This document shows, in pieces, positions 16,425 through 25,873 of a stretch of DNA of 64,000 nt. This stretch comes from Variovorax sp. SG517 (GTDB lineage: Bacteria > Pseudomonadota > Gammaproteobacteria > Burkholderiales > Burkholderiaceae_C), in assembly GCF_013376045.1 (NCBI RefSeq), contig NZ_JABMJG010000015.1, positions 23,748 to 87,747 on the forward strand. Direction: 5' to 3'. Within the stretch, counting starts at the first letter, position 1. Every line of letters begins with the position of its first letter. The notes below the pieces were generated by a model that was not told where the DNA came from, did not search any database, and saw only the letters and a list, made by a program, of their open reading frames with translations. A program made the translations under genes and the position numbers.

Positions 16425-17351
16425 TCATCGATCGGTCTCCGGGGGCGCACCGAAGCTGAACGCGCCTCGGTGAGACAGGCGCAAGAACTCGGAGTCGATC
16501 AGCTCTCGAACGAGCGACTGGGCCGGGTTGGGTTGCGGATCGATCCGCGTGGCCAGCGCCAGCTGGCGGTTGAGCTGCACGCCCGAGATTTCCGAGAGTA
16601 CGATTTCCGGCAGCGGCCCTTTGGCATCCTTAAATACCGACACGGGCATGATCGTCGCCCAGCGCCCGCGGGACACCAGTTCGCGGATGGAATCGACGGA
16701 GTCGATCTCCGCATGCACGTTCAGCGCCTTACCCAACGCGAGCAGCTGGCTCTCGACAATCCCCCGGTGCAGGCTCGTCATCAACAAGGGAATCCGGGCG
16801 AGTTGCCCGACCTGCACCACCGGATCGACGCGCATGGAGGCGTGCGACACCAGTGCAAAGGGCTCCGCCAGCAAAGGGTGAAACGACAACGCGCGCCCGG
16901 GCTCCGGATTGGTGACCACGGCCATGTCGACGATGCCGCGCTCCAGCCATTCAAGAAGCGTCGGCGTGAATGCCTCGCGCGCCCGAAGTGTCACCCCATC
17001 GAGCATGCGGCTGCAGCTTTCGAACACACCGGGGACCAGAAGGCGCGCCAACGTGGGCGAGGCACCGACCACCACGGTCGCCTCCTCGCGCAACTGGCCG
17101 CGTGCCAGCTTCTGACCCATGCGATCGGATTCGCCGAGCATGCGCTGGGCAGCCTCGTACACCGTCACGCCCGCCTGCGTCAGCCTCACCCCGCGCGGCA
17201 AGCGCTGCAACAAGCGAACCCCCAGCTCGGCCTCCAGATCGCGCATCTGGCGTGTCAACGCGGGTTGGGCAATCGGTATCGCGGCCGCAGCCGCCGTCAG
17301 GCTGCCAGCGTCGGCAACCGCAACGAAATAGCGCAGCGTGCGCAAGTGCAT
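16425..17351 (-). CDS. LysR-family transcriptional regulator
   Basis: The 308-residue protein starts with the LysR winged helix: LRTLRYFVAVADAGSLTAAA, then IPIAQPALTRQMRDLEAELG and LLQRLPRGVRLTQAG. The remainder is a periplasmic-binding-like effector domain of normal length. It lies between the monooxygenase operon and an MFS transporter, transcribed away from the latter. A decayed relative lies at 19207-19773 just beyond the MFS gene, so the MFS gene was once bracketed by two similar LysR genes. The inducer is unknown. Confidence 0.92.
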   Translation of the reverse strand: MHLRTLRYFVAVADAGSLTAAAAAIPIAQPALTRQMRDLEAELGVRLLQRLPRGVRLTQAGVTVYEAAQRMLGESDRMGQKLARGQLREEATVVVGASPTLARLLVPGVFESCSRMLDGVTLRAREAFTPTLLEWLERGIVDMAVVTNPEPGRALSFHPLLAEPFALVSHASMRVDPVVQVGQLARIPLLMTSLHRGIVESQLLALGKALNVHAEIDSVDSIRELVSRGRWATIMPVSVFKDAKGPLPEIVLSEISGVQLNRQLALATRIDPQPNPAQSLVRELIDSEFLRLSHRGAFSFGAPPETDR

Positions 17352-17917
17352 AAGGGTCTCCTGAATGACCAGCCGCTTGGTATCTCGGAATGATATGGAG
17401 AACGCGCCGAGCGAATCGGCGACGACCTATTCCGTTTATCTGCATCACATTCCTGCATTAGCGCGGATGCAGATTTCGGATGAGGTGTCGCAGATCCGGC
17501 CGAATCGGCCGGCGACGTGCTCCGCGGAAGCTCGCAGCGACGAGCACGCGACTTGCCGCGGCTCAGGCCATGCCGGTACGCCTCCCGCAGCTTGATGCGA
17601 GCAAACAGTAAACGTGCAAGCGACATAAGCGTGCGGCTCAGCTGGGGTAGAGCGTCGACCTGTACTCGCCAAGCCACCCGTCGATCGCGCTGTCGCCCGG
17701 GCCGGCCCTGCCGACGAAATGCCGGACTGATATGGCACCCGCGGCAATCGGTATTTGTGGGGTTGGCCCTGCCTGCGTAGGCTCGCCGCGCTGACGATCG
17801 CTGGTGGACGCGCCGCGGCATCTTCTCGCCAGTTGGCGCGGCCGTTAAGAACCGGCGGCTTGCCAGGTCGGCTCAACAGTTACCCCCTACTCCAACGCCT
17901 TCGAAAGGAATCCGATC
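17352..17917. other. Intergenic region, no gene recognised
   Basis: About 570 bases lie between the divergent LysR and MFS genes. The right end carries the ribosome site (GAAAGGAA) of the MFS gene. Long open frames occur on both strands but none shows family similarity. A promoter region for both genes must lie here; no clear palindrome related to the three candidate operators was seen. Confidence 0.5.
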
Positions 17918-19183
17918 GTGCCTCCGACCACCATCCTGTCCGGATCGACCCCGAGCACCGGGACCGCTTCCGCAGACCCATCAAGGCCGTTGCCCACAGT
18001 CCGTATCGCGCTCATATTGCTCGTGCTCGGCTTGTCGTACATGGTCAACGCGATGGACCGGCAGGTCTTTCCCGCCGTCCTCGGGTCCATCAGCAAGGAG
18101 TACAGCTTGACGCTGTCCAGCGGCGGCTTCCTCAGCACTTCGTTCGCCCTGAACATCGCCATCTTCGGCGCGCTGAGCGGATGGTTCATGGCACGCTTTG
18201 GCCGGCGCGCGACGCTGCTGGGCGGTATCGTCGCATTCTCGATCTTCACCGCGCTGACGCCTCTGGCCGAGAGCTATTTCGGCCTGGCGGTCTATCGCTC
18301 GTTGACAGGCGCGGGCGAGGCGCTACACATCGGCGCCATCTTCGCCTGCATCGGCGCGTATTTCGGCGAGCGCCGGGGGATGGCCATCGGCGTCATCAAT
18401 GCGTTCTTCGGCATCGGCGCATTCGTCGGCCCGGTCGTCGGCACGCTGCTCCTGGCCCAGACAGGCTCATGGCGCCTGCCGTTCCTTGTCTTCGCGGGAG
18501 TGGGCGTACTCGGCGCCCTGCTCGTGTGGGCGGTCGTTCCGAAGAGCTTCATGGAATCTGCTGACACCGAGGGCCTCAGTCCCGGCGAGGCGAATGCGAA
18601 ACCACCGATGTCGATCCTCCTGTCCCGCAACCTGGTACTTGCCGCGTGCGGCTTCTCCTTGATCGGCTTCACGCTGTTCGCGTATGTCTCGCTGTACGCC
18701 ACGTTCCTGCGCACGACCGCGGGCTACACGCCCCTCGAGGCCGGTGCTGCGTTCGGCATGTACGGCATCGGCGCGCTGGGCGCGTTCGTCGGCGGCTGGG
18801 TGAGCGACAAACTGGGCACGAAGGGGACGTTCGCCGCGCTCTCCGCACTGGCGGCCTTGGGTTTCGGCCTCTTCCACGGGCCGAGCGCCCACACGGTCCA
18901 GGGGGTACTCTCCGCCGCATTCGGTTTCCTGATCAGCGGCTATCTGTACCCGCGCTTCATGTCGATCCTGCAGCGCAGCGTGCACCCGTCGCACCTCGGC
19001 TACGCGATGGCCATCGCGATCCCGATGTTCTATCTGCCCGGCCTGGTGGCGGGCTATCTGTTCGGTCGCTTCGTGGAGCTGTACGGCTGGTCCGTTGCAT
19101 CGACCCTGTCGGTCTGCCTCCCTGCAGGCTTGTGCTTCCTTCTGATGCTCTTCTACCGTCCTTCCGAGGCGCGCGGAGGCTGA
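17918..19183 (+). CDS. Major facilitator superfamily transporter
   Basis: The 421-residue protein has about twelve hydrophobic segments and the MFS loop motifs, for example GWFMARFGRRATLLGG after the second helix and GGWVSDKLGTKGTFAAL in the second half. It starts with GTG at 17918, supported by GAAAGGAA eight bases before. AMDRQVFPAVLGSISKEY near residue 45 resembles carriers for aromatic acids and other organic anions in Burkholderiales. It probably imports the substrate or an intermediate of the neighbouring pathway, which is inference from position. Confidence 0.9.
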   Translation: MPPTTILSGSTPSTGTASADPSRPLPTVRIALILLVLGLSYMVNAMDRQVFPAVLGSISKEYSLTLSSGGFLSTSFALNIAIFGALSGWFMARFGRRATLLGGIVAFSIFTALTPLAESYFGLAVYRSLTGAGEALHIGAIFACIGAYFGERRGMAIGVINAFFGIGAFVGPVVGTLLLAQTGSWRLPFLVFAGVGVLGALLVWAVVPKSFMESADTEGLSPGEANAKPPMSILLSRNLVLAACGFSLIGFTLFAYVSLYATFLRTTAGYTPLEAGAAFGMYGIGALGAFVGGWVSDKLGTKGTFAALSALAALGFGLFHGPSAHTVQGVLSAAFGFLISGYLYPRFMSILQRSVHPSHLGYAMAIAIPMFYLPGLVAGYLFGRFVELYGWSVASTLSVCLPAGLCFLLMLFYRPSEARGG

Positions 19184-19206
19184 TGTCGAACCCGCGGCGT
19201 GCCGCG

Positions 19207-19773
19207 CTACGCGGCACCAAAGCCGAACGCCCCACGCTGCGTAAGACGCGCGAACTGGCCCTCGAGGAGTTCCTGCACCAACGACTGCGTCAGACTTGGC
19301 CACGGGTTCGTCCGGGTTGCGAACACCAACTGCCGATGCAGTTGCACGCCGAACATTTCGGACAGGACGATCGGCGCGGGTGGATGCACCCTCCTTGAAC
19401 ATGGAGACCTGCATGAAGGCCGCCCAGCCCTCGCGATGGATCATCTCGCGGATCAAGTCCATGGAATCGATCTCCACGTGTACCTTGAGCTGCTTGTTCA
19501 ATGCCACGCCCGCAGGGCCGCTGCGCGCCAGCTTGTGCCCGAGCCGCTCCGGCTCGGCCAGCATGCGTTGCACCGACTCATCCACCGAAATTCCGGCCTT
19601 CCTCATCGGCACGTCTCTCGGCAGCCATTCGAGCAGCTGAACGCCAATGTCGGACTCGAACTCGCGGATCTGGCGGATGGGCGTAGCTTGCGCGATCGGC
19701 ATTCCAGCCGCCGCGACGGTGAGGCTGCCCGCATCCATGATCACGACGCAATACCTCAGCGTCTGAGATGCAT
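19207..19773 (-). pseudogene. Decayed LysR-family regulator gene
   Basis: On the minus strand the remains of a LysR gene can be followed: the old start at 19773 with a frameshift a few codons in, then DAGSLTVAAAGMPIAQA, IREFESDIGVQLLEWLP and MLAEPERLGHKLARSG. About 100 residues are then missing, and the text resumes with LKVHVEIDSMDLIREMI and, in another frame, IVLSEMFGVQLHRQLVFATR to the C-terminus. Each block aligns with the intact LysR protein of 16425-17351. Frameshifts and the internal deletion rule out function. Confidence 0.8.
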
Positions 19774-19931
19774 GAACGAAAGCGGGACGGCGACCGTCCA
19801 AGCCATCGCATCGTGATATGGCACGACCAGAAAACGGTATTGGACAGAAGGTCGCACCAGGGAATAACCTGCAGCCAGTCCGATGCTTCGGCATCGATGA
19901 GCCCTCAAACAATGCCTCTTTCCCGGTATCC

Positions 19932-21002
19932 ATGAACGTGCATTCCCAGGTTCCTCAAGAAGTGCTGCGACGTTTCATCACGACAGCCTTCGCCAGCCAA
20001 GGTCTGCCACCTGCAGACGCGAAACAGGTCGCCAGCCTGATGACAGAAGCCGACTTGCAGGGGAGCGACGGACACGGCGTGATCCGCCTGCCACAGTACC
20101 TGAAGCGACTGCGCGCAGGCGGCATCAACAAGCAGCCCAACATCCGCGTCATTTGCGAGCGCGCTGCGACGGCAGTGGTCGATGGCGACAACGGAATGGG
20201 CCACTTGGTGGTCTCCAGAGCTGTGGACATCGCGATCTCGAAAGCCCGCGAAACCGGCGTCGCATGGGTCTCAACGCGCTATAGCAACCACGCCGGTCCG
20301 GCCTCGCTGTATGCGAGGCGGCCGCTGCAGCACGACATGCTGGGTCTGTATTTCGCGGTGGGCAACGCGAATCACCTGCCGCCTTGGGGCGGCATGGAAA
20401 TGCTGTTGTCCACTAACCCCATCGCCGCGGGGATCCCCGCGGGTGAAGAGCCTCCGGTCGTCCTCGACATGGCGACGACCGTCACTGCTTACGGCAAGGT
20501 CAAAGCGAAGGCAAAGCGGGGCGAGCAGATGCCTGTCGGCTGGATGATCGATCGCCAGGGACAGCCCTTGCTCGACCCCAACCGCGCGGGGGAAGGCTTC
20601 CTGCTGCCCATCGGTGGGCACAAGGGATACGGTCTTGCGCTGATCGTCGGGCTGCTGGCGGGGACACTGGGCGGCGCGGCGATGGGCCGCGATGTGGTCG
20701 ACTTCAATGCCGATCATGTCTCCGTCACCAACACGGGACAGGCCATCCTGGTCATCGACCTGGCAGCCTTCGGGGACCCTGGACACTTCAAGGATCACGT
20801 CGACCGGCTGGTGCGCGACATCCGCAGCAGCGAGCGCCTGCCCGGTGTCGAGCGAATCTGGCTGCCGGGCGAGCAAAGCCTCCAGAAGCGGCAGCGTTAC
20901 TCCGAAGTGGGCATACCCATCTCTGCCGCGCTGATGGATGAGCTCAACATGCTCGCGCGCGAACTCGGCATTGACCCACTCATGGCCGAGGTATCAGCAT
21001 GA
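19932..21002 (+). CDS. Ldh-family (malate/L-lactate/ureidoglycolate-type) dehydrogenase
   Basis: From ATG 19932 this is 356 residues, normal for the Ldh_2 family of NAD(P)-dependent 2-hydroxyacid dehydrogenases, which do not use a Rossmann fold. Typical parts are DGHGVIRLPQYLKRL near 50, VDGDNGMGHLVV near 80, VSTRYSNHAGPASLYA near 115, and GGHKGYGLALIVGLLAG near 235. It oxidises a 2-hydroxyacid to the 2-oxoacid or the reverse. It begins an operon whose second gene, an aldehyde dehydrogenase, overlaps its stop by ATGA, so the two probably act in sequence. An in-frame upstream ATG at 19818 lacks family similarity. Confidence 0.88.
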   Translation: MNVHSQVPQEVLRRFITTAFASQGLPPADAKQVASLMTEADLQGSDGHGVIRLPQYLKRLRAGGINKQPNIRVICERAATAVVDGDNGMGHLVVSRAVDIAISKARETGVAWVSTRYSNHAGPASLYARRPLQHDMLGLYFAVGNANHLPPWGGMEMLLSTNPIAAGIPAGEEPPVVLDMATTVTAYGKVKAKAKRGEQMPVGWMIDRQGQPLLDPNRAGEGFLLPIGGHKGYGLALIVGLLAGTLGGAAMGRDVVDFNADHVSVTNTGQAILVIDLAAFGDPGHFKDHVDRLVRDIRSSERLPGVERIWLPGEQSLQKRQRYSEVGIPISAALMDELNMLARELGIDPLMAEVSA

Positions 21003-22372
21003 TCGTCTCCAGGAACCCAGCTACCGGCGAGACACTGGTGCGCGTCGACGCGCACGACGCCTCGATCATCGAGCAACGCCTGGCGCGGGCACATGCCGCA
21101 CAAAAGAACTGGGCGCAGGTGCCCTTGTGCGATCGTGCGGTCGTGTTGCAACGAGTTGCGCAGGAGTTGCGTCAACTGAAGGATGACCTCGCGCGGACGA
21201 TCACACTCGAGATGGGCAAGCCGTTCGCAGAATCGATCGCCGAGGTCGAGAAGTGCGCCTGGAACTTCGATCACTACGCCGACGCGGCAACCGCAATGCT
21301 CGCGGACGAGATCGTCCCCAGCGGCGCCAGCGACAGCCGCATCGTCCATGACCCGCTAGGGCTCGTGCTGGCCGTCATGCCGTGGAACTATCCCTTGTGG
21401 CAGGTCCTGCGCGCGGCGGCGCCGATTCTCGTCGGCGGCAACGGCCTAGTCCTCAAACATGCCAGCAACGTGCCGCAATGCGCCCTCGCCATCGAGGCCT
21501 TGTGCCGGCGTGCCGGGCTGCCCGATGGGCTGGTGACGGCACTGCTGGTCGGTGCCGAGCGCGTTCCTGCCCTCATTGCCGACGACCGCATCAGCGCCGT
21601 CACATTCACGGGCTCGACGCCCGCAGGTCGAAGCATCGCCGCCGCCGCGGGCCAGTCGCTCAAGAAGCAGGTTCTCGAATTGGGTGGCTCGGACCCCTTC
21701 ATCGTCCTGGCGGACGCCGAAATCGAGACTGCAGCAGCCATCGCTGTCAAAGCCCGCTTTCAGAACACGGGCCAGAGCTGTATCGCGGCCAAGCGCTTCA
21801 TCGTCGAGCAGCCGGTAGCCGATCGTTTTGTCGAAGCCTTTTGCGAGCACGTGCGCAAGCTCGTCGTCGACGATCCCTTGAAGGCCGGGACCACCCAAGG
21901 TTCAATGGCCCGCACGAGCCTGCGCGAAGAGCTGGACGTGCAGGTACGAGCCTCCATCCAGGAGGGCGCCAGATTGCTGCTGGGTGGACGCCCGGTGCCC
22001 GGACCCGGCGCGTTCTATGAGCCGACGGTGCTGGACCACATGCGCCCGGAAATGACGGCTGCACGCGAAGAGACGTTCGGCCCCGCGGCAGCGATCATTC
22101 GGGTGCGCGATGCGGACGAAGCCCTCCTCGTGGCCAACGGTACCCCGTTCGGCCTTGGCGCGGCTGTATGGACCACCGACCTCGATCGCGCGGCCCGCCT
22201 GGCCAGGAAAGTCGATGCAGGCGCCGTGTTCGTCAACGGCCTCGTCGCTTCCGACCCGAGGCTGCCCTTCGGAGGCATCAAGGCCTCGGGCTATGGCCGC
22301 GAACTCGGTCGGCTTGGGCTGCTCGAATTCATGAATGCGAAAACCGTCTGGACTGGGCCTGCTCGGGCCTGA
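20999..22372 (+). CDS. NAD(P)-dependent aldehyde dehydrogenase, succinate-semialdehyde dehydrogenase-like
   Basis: The 457-residue enzyme has the ALDH motifs: AVMPWNYPLWQVLRAAAP near 125, VTFTGSTPAGR near 201, general base Glu227 in VLELGGSDPF, catalytic Cys261 in NTGQSCIAAKRF, and EETFGPAAAI near 355. Length and motifs match the short succinate-semialdehyde dehydrogenase branch. It overlaps the upstream Ldh-type gene by ATGA and is followed by cupin and VOC genes. A broken copy of its middle part lies at 6740-6950, fused to a VOC remnant. Confidence 0.92.
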   Translation: MIVSRNPATGETLVRVDAHDASIIEQRLARAHAAQKNWAQVPLCDRAVVLQRVAQELRQLKDDLARTITLEMGKPFAESIAEVEKCAWNFDHYADAATAMLADEIVPSGASDSRIVHDPLGLVLAVMPWNYPLWQVLRAAAPILVGGNGLVLKHASNVPQCALAIEALCRRAGLPDGLVTALLVGAERVPALIADDRISAVTFTGSTPAGRSIAAAAGQSLKKQVLELGGSDPFIVLADAEIETAAAIAVKARFQNTGQSCIAAKRFIVEQPVADRFVEAFCEHVRKLVVDDPLKAGTTQGSMARTSLREELDVQVRASIQEGARLLLGGRPVPGPGAFYEPTVLDHMRPEMTAAREETFGPAAAIIRVRDADEALLVANGTPFGLGAAVWTTDLDRAARLARKVDAGAVFVNGLVASDPRLPFGGIKASGYGRELGRLGLLEFMNAKTVWTGPARA

Positions 22373-22388
22373 GAACAAGGAGAACTCT

Positions 22389-22793
22389 ATGACTGCAAGC
22401 CACATCGTACTGCGCCCTGATCGGATCAAGGCTCACGAGCGCGGAGGGGGTGCGCGCACCACGCCCCTGGTCCTTCCATCGGTCGGCGCCACCACCTTCA
22501 TCACCGGAATCACAGAATTTGCGCCGGCCGCGGCGATTCCGTTCCACAGCCACAACTGCGAGGAGAGTGTCGTGCTGCTGGAAGGCCAAGCCTACCTCGA
22601 CATCGCGGGGGAGGTCCATGAATTGCGGGCGCTGGACACCACATTCATACCACCGAACGTTCCGCACCGCTTTCGCAACCGATCCGAGACCGAAGGCATG
22701 AAGATTCTTTGGATCTATGCATCGACCAATGCCACACGGACGCTCGTCGATACCGGCGAGACACGGCCCGTCACGGCCGAGCATTCGAATTAA
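22389..22793 (+). CDS. Cupin-domain protein
   Basis: The 134-residue product is a single cupin: IPFHSHNCEESVVLLEGQAYL holds the first motif with two metal-binding histidines and a glutamate, and TTFIPPNVPHRFRN the second. Small cupins of this kind act as isomerases, lyases or metal-binding helpers; the exact reaction cannot be read. The start at 22389 follows AAGGAGAA. It lies between the aldehyde dehydrogenase and VOC genes in the operon. Confidence 0.85.
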   Translation: MTASHIVLRPDRIKAHERGGGARTTPLVLPSVGATTFITGITEFAPAAAIPFHSHNCEESVVLLEGQAYLDIAGEVHELRALDTTFIPPNVPHRFRNRSETEGMKILWIYASTNATRTLVDTGETRPVTAEHSN

Positions 22794-22811
22794 TACGACA
22801 AGGAGACATCC

Positions 22812-23354
22812 ATGGGACTGCGATTCCTCGAACACCTGCTGATCCTCACCCACGACCCGGAAGCCACCCGGGACTGGTTCGTCGAAAACTTGGGCTTCCG
22901 CAACGGCGATCACCCGGAATTCGGCTTTCCGGTCTACTGGCTCTACATCGGCGACCAAGACGTCATCCACATCGGGAAGGCGCGCTACTCGAGCCACCAG
23001 GACACATATCTGAAGACGCCGACCGACAAGGAAGGCGAGGACTTCAGCGCGGCAGGCGCGCTCGGCTCCGGACGGATCGACCATCTTTGCCTCAACTGCG
23101 AAGGCATCGAGGAGTTCATCGAGCGACTGACTGCGAACGGCGTCGAGTTCAACGAGCGCAAGGCGCACAACTCGAACCTGTACCAGTTGTTCATGCGCGA
23201 GCCGATCAACGGCATCAAGGTCGAGCTGAACTTCGCTTGGCACGAGGCGGCGCGCATCGGCCGCGTGCCGGCATGGACCGACGCAGGTGCCAATGAGAGC
23301 ACTACTGCCGAAGTGATGACCGCCAAGCCAGCGGTCCCGATCTCGAGCTTCTGA
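22812..23354 (+). CDS. VOC-family (glyoxalase/extradiol-dioxygenase fold) protein
   Basis: The 180-residue protein has two beta-alpha-beta-beta-beta modules: FLEHLLILTHDPEATRDWFV at the start and GSGRIDHLCLNCEGIEEFIE in the middle. Candidate metal ligands are His8, His53, His91 and Glu138 (in KVELNFAW). The family includes lyases, isomerases and ring-opening dioxygenases. AAGGAGAC precedes the ATG. It belongs to the Ldh-ALDH operon, and a decayed copy of its C-terminal half lies at about 6950-7194. Confidence 0.87.
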   Translation: MGLRFLEHLLILTHDPEATRDWFVENLGFRNGDHPEFGFPVYWLYIGDQDVIHIGKARYSSHQDTYLKTPTDKEGEDFSAAGALGSGRIDHLCLNCEGIEEFIERLTANGVEFNERKAHNSNLYQLFMREPINGIKVELNFAWHEAARIGRVPAWTDAGANESTTAEVMTAKPAVPISSF

Positions 23355-23424
23355 CCTCCTCTCGCCCACGCCACGGCTGCTGCGCTAGCGGCCTCGGCGG
23401 AGCTTTGCCTGAAACCTTTCGCTT

Positions 23425-24411
23425 ATGACGACCCAAATCACCGCAGTCCGTATCCATACCCCCGGGGGCCCTGAAGTGCTGCGGCTCGAGGAGTTCGAGC
23501 TGCCGCCGCCCGGCGCCGGCGAGGTACGCATCCGTCACACAGCTATCGGCCTGAACTACCAGGACATCTACACCCGTTCCGGCCAGTACCCGGCCCCCAT
23601 GCCCAGCGGGCTGGGCACCGAAGCCGCGGGGGTCGTGGAAGCGCTCGGCGAAGGGGTCCGCGGCTTCGCTATCGGCCAGCGCGTCTGCTATGCCAGTGGT
23701 CCGGTACTCGGTGCGTGCGCAACGCACCGCAACTATCCGGCCGCGCGACTGCTGCACTCACCTGCGCACATGAAGGACGAGACGCTGACCGCCTCGCTGC
23801 TGAAGGGCATGACCGTCGAGTACTTGCTGCAGCGCTGTTACCCCGTGCAGCCCGGCCAGTTCGTGCTCATGCACGCGGCCGCCGGCGGCGTGGGTCTGCT
23901 GGCCGGCCAGTGGGGAAAGGCGCTCGGGGCGAGGATGATCGGCGTCGCGGCCGGCCGCGAGAAGGTGGCGCTTGCACTGGCCAATGGATACGAGTTCTGC
24001 ATCGACCGATTGACCGAAGACATCCCTGCACGGGTGAAAGAGATCACCGGCGGACGCGGCGTGCCGGTGGTCTACGACTCGGTCGGCAAGGAAAGCTTCG
24101 AGGCGTCCTTGGCGAGCCTCGCGCCACGCGGCTATTTTGTCAGCTTCGGCACAACGACCGGCGCCCCCCCGCCGGTGCCGGCATCGACGCTGCAGAAGAT
24201 GGGGTCGCTTTACTTCACGCGACCGACGCTGGTCACGTACACCGCTTCGGACGACGACTTGCGCAACTCCGCCGCCACGGTGTTCGCGATGTTCGAGCGG
24301 GGGGCCCTGCACGTGTCTGTGAACCAGCGCTATGCGCTGAAGGACATTGCGCGCGCGCATGCCGACCTCGAAGGCGGTCGCACGATGGGATCGAGCGTGA
24401 TCCTGCCCTAA
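23425..24411 (+). CDS. Quinone oxidoreductase (zinc-free MDR family)
   Basis: This 328-residue protein has a GroES-like domain (GLNYQDIYTRSGQYP) and a Rossmann domain with the NADPH motif AAAGGVGLLAGQWGKALGAR near 152. It lacks zinc-binding cysteines, as in QorA-type NADPH:quinone reductases. LPPPGAGEVRIRHTAIGLNY near the start is characteristic. It follows the VOC gene by 70 bases and probably belongs to the same transcript, perhaps reducing a quinone or enone intermediate. Confidence 0.9.
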   Translation: MTTQITAVRIHTPGGPEVLRLEEFELPPPGAGEVRIRHTAIGLNYQDIYTRSGQYPAPMPSGLGTEAAGVVEALGEGVRGFAIGQRVCYASGPVLGACATHRNYPAARLLHSPAHMKDETLTASLLKGMTVEYLLQRCYPVQPGQFVLMHAAAGGVGLLAGQWGKALGARMIGVAAGREKVALALANGYEFCIDRLTEDIPARVKEITGGRGVPVVYDSVGKESFEASLASLAPRGYFVSFGTTTGAPPPVPASTLQKMGSLYFTRPTLVTYTASDDDLRNSAATVFAMFERGALHVSVNQRYALKDIARAHADLEGGRTMGSSVILP

Positions 24412-24425
24412 AGGACCGATCAGCC

Positions 24426-24728
24426 ATGCCCGCCTACTGGATCGCCCGCGCCGCCGTGAAGGACCCAGCGCGATACAAGCGCTACACCGATCGCGTGCCT
24501 GCCATCGTCGCGGCGCACGGCGGCCGCGTCCTAGCGCGTGGCGGGCGCTTCAGGATTCTTGAAGGCCCGGCTGATTTCCATCGTTTCGTCGTCATCGAAT
24601 TCGGCAGCTTCGAGGCTGGCATTGCCTGCTTCGAGTCGGCCGAGTATGTGGCCGCCGCTAGCGCGCGCCGGGGTGGTGCCGGTGTGGTCGAGATCGCCCT
24701 CGTAGAAGGAGGTGACGCAACACCCTGA
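24426..24728 (+). CDS. DUF1330-family protein
   Basis: The 100-residue product begins MPAYWIARAAVKDPARYKRY and continues with VPAIVAAHGGRVLARGGRF and HRFVVIEFGSFEAGIACFES, the typical DUF1330 pattern of a dimeric alpha/beta ferredoxin-like fold. It starts 14 bases after the quinone reductase stop, so it is co-transcribed. The function of the family is not established. Confidence 0.87.
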   Translation: MPAYWIARAAVKDPARYKRYTDRVPAIVAAHGGRVLARGGRFRILEGPADFHRFVVIEFGSFEAGIACFESAEYVAAASARRGGAGVVEIALVEGGDATP

Positions 24729-24784
24729 TTTCGAAAGCCGTGCATGGCTGGTCAGCCATGCCAACAAGAGCATGGAGACATCAA

Positions 24785-25777
24785 ATGGAATCGAAAGAAC
24801 GAATTGGACGCAGGTCGTTCGTCATGGGGCTGTCCGCTGTCATGGCCGCGCCCAGGGTCCTGGCCTCGGATGCTTTTCCCAACAAGGCGGTCAAGCTAGT
24901 CGTGCCGTTTCCGCCCGGCGCCAACGTCGACGTCATGGCTCGCATCTTCGCTGAGAAGCTGTCGCGGGAGTTCGGACAGGCGTTCGTCGTCGAGAACAAG
25001 CCGGGTGCCGGCGGCTCGTTGGGTTGGAACACCGTCATGGAACGAACCGCCGATGGCTACAACCTGTTCTATTCGGTGCGATCGATCATGGGAATCACGC
25101 CGCACGTGTTTCCCAAGATGAAGCTAAACCCGGTGAAGGACTACACCGCCATCAGCCAGGTCTGCACGCTTCCGCATGTGCTGATCGCGACGCCGAATGC
25201 GCCCTTCTCGAACATGAAGGAGTTGGTCGACTATGCGCGCAAGAACCCGGGCAAGCTCGACTACGCGTCGCTGGGCGTCGGCTCGCATCCCCATCTGGCC
25301 GTCGCGTACTGGGCGCAGCAGCTGGACCTCAAGATCAATCACATCCCGTACACCGGCAATCCAGCGACGGATGTGATGGCGGGCACCGTACCGATCTTCC
25401 TCGAAGGTTCCGGCACCGCGGTGCCGCGAGTGCAGTCGGGCGGCGTCAAGGCCATCGCCGTGAGCGGCGCCAAGCGCATCGAATTCCTGCCCAACGTGGG
25501 AACCATCAACGAGTACAAGCCGGGGCTGGATGAGGACGGGACCATCGGAAGCACATGGCACGGCTTCTTTGCCCGGCGCGGCACGCCTGCGGAGATCGTC
25601 TCGGCACTTAACAAGCAGATGGTCAAGATCGCGCAGGACCGCGACACCATCAGACGCCTGATGGAGTTCGCCGCCGTCGGCACCGGCACCAGCGCCGAGG
25701 CGCTCAACACCGCGATGGCGAAGGACTACGAGTTCTGGGGTGACATCGTCCGCAAGCTGGAGATCACCACCACCTGA
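24785..25777 (+). CDS. Bug-family (TctC-like) extracytoplasmic solute receptor
   Basis: The 330-residue protein has a twin-arginine-type signal (GRRSFVMGL, then AVMAAPRVLAS) and the Bug signature: FPNKAVKLVVPFPPGANVDV, then VVENKPGAGGSLGWNTV and DGYNLFYS. It binds a carboxylate or other small ligand in the periplasm, usually for a tripartite tricarboxylate transporter. No TctA/TctB membrane genes are in the window, common for orphan Bug genes in Comamonadaceae. It ends the Ldh-ALDH operon, so its ligand may be the pathway substrate. The ATG at 24785 follows GGAGACATC. Confidence 0.93.
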   Translation: MESKERIGRRSFVMGLSAVMAAPRVLASDAFPNKAVKLVVPFPPGANVDVMARIFAEKLSREFGQAFVVENKPGAGGSLGWNTVMERTADGYNLFYSVRSIMGITPHVFPKMKLNPVKDYTAISQVCTLPHVLIATPNAPFSNMKELVDYARKNPGKLDYASLGVGSHPHLAVAYWAQQLDLKINHIPYTGNPATDVMAGTVPIFLEGSGTAVPRVQSGGVKAIAVSGAKRIEFLPNVGTINEYKPGLDEDGTIGSTWHGFFARRGTPAEIVSALNKQMVKIAQDRDTIRRLMEFAAVGTGTSAEALNTAMAKDYEFWGDIVRKLEITTT

Positions 25778-25873
25778 ACCTCGCTCGAAACATGGACTAA
25801 GCACCTGCGCGTCACGCACGAAAACGAGTCCGATCTGGCGACATCGAGGTCCAGCGTGTAGAGGTGGGCTGCG

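Noticed and set aside
18467..19933. A 488-codon minus-strand frame over the MFS gene
   Set aside because: The right part is the LysR fossil and the rest is the shadow of the MFS gene; no complete protein is encoded.
22389..23354. Cupin and VOC genes as a gentisate or extradiol ring-cleavage dioxygenase pair
   Set aside because: The cupin is too short for gentisate dioxygenase and the VOC protein is too short for a typical extradiol enzyme; the role stays open.
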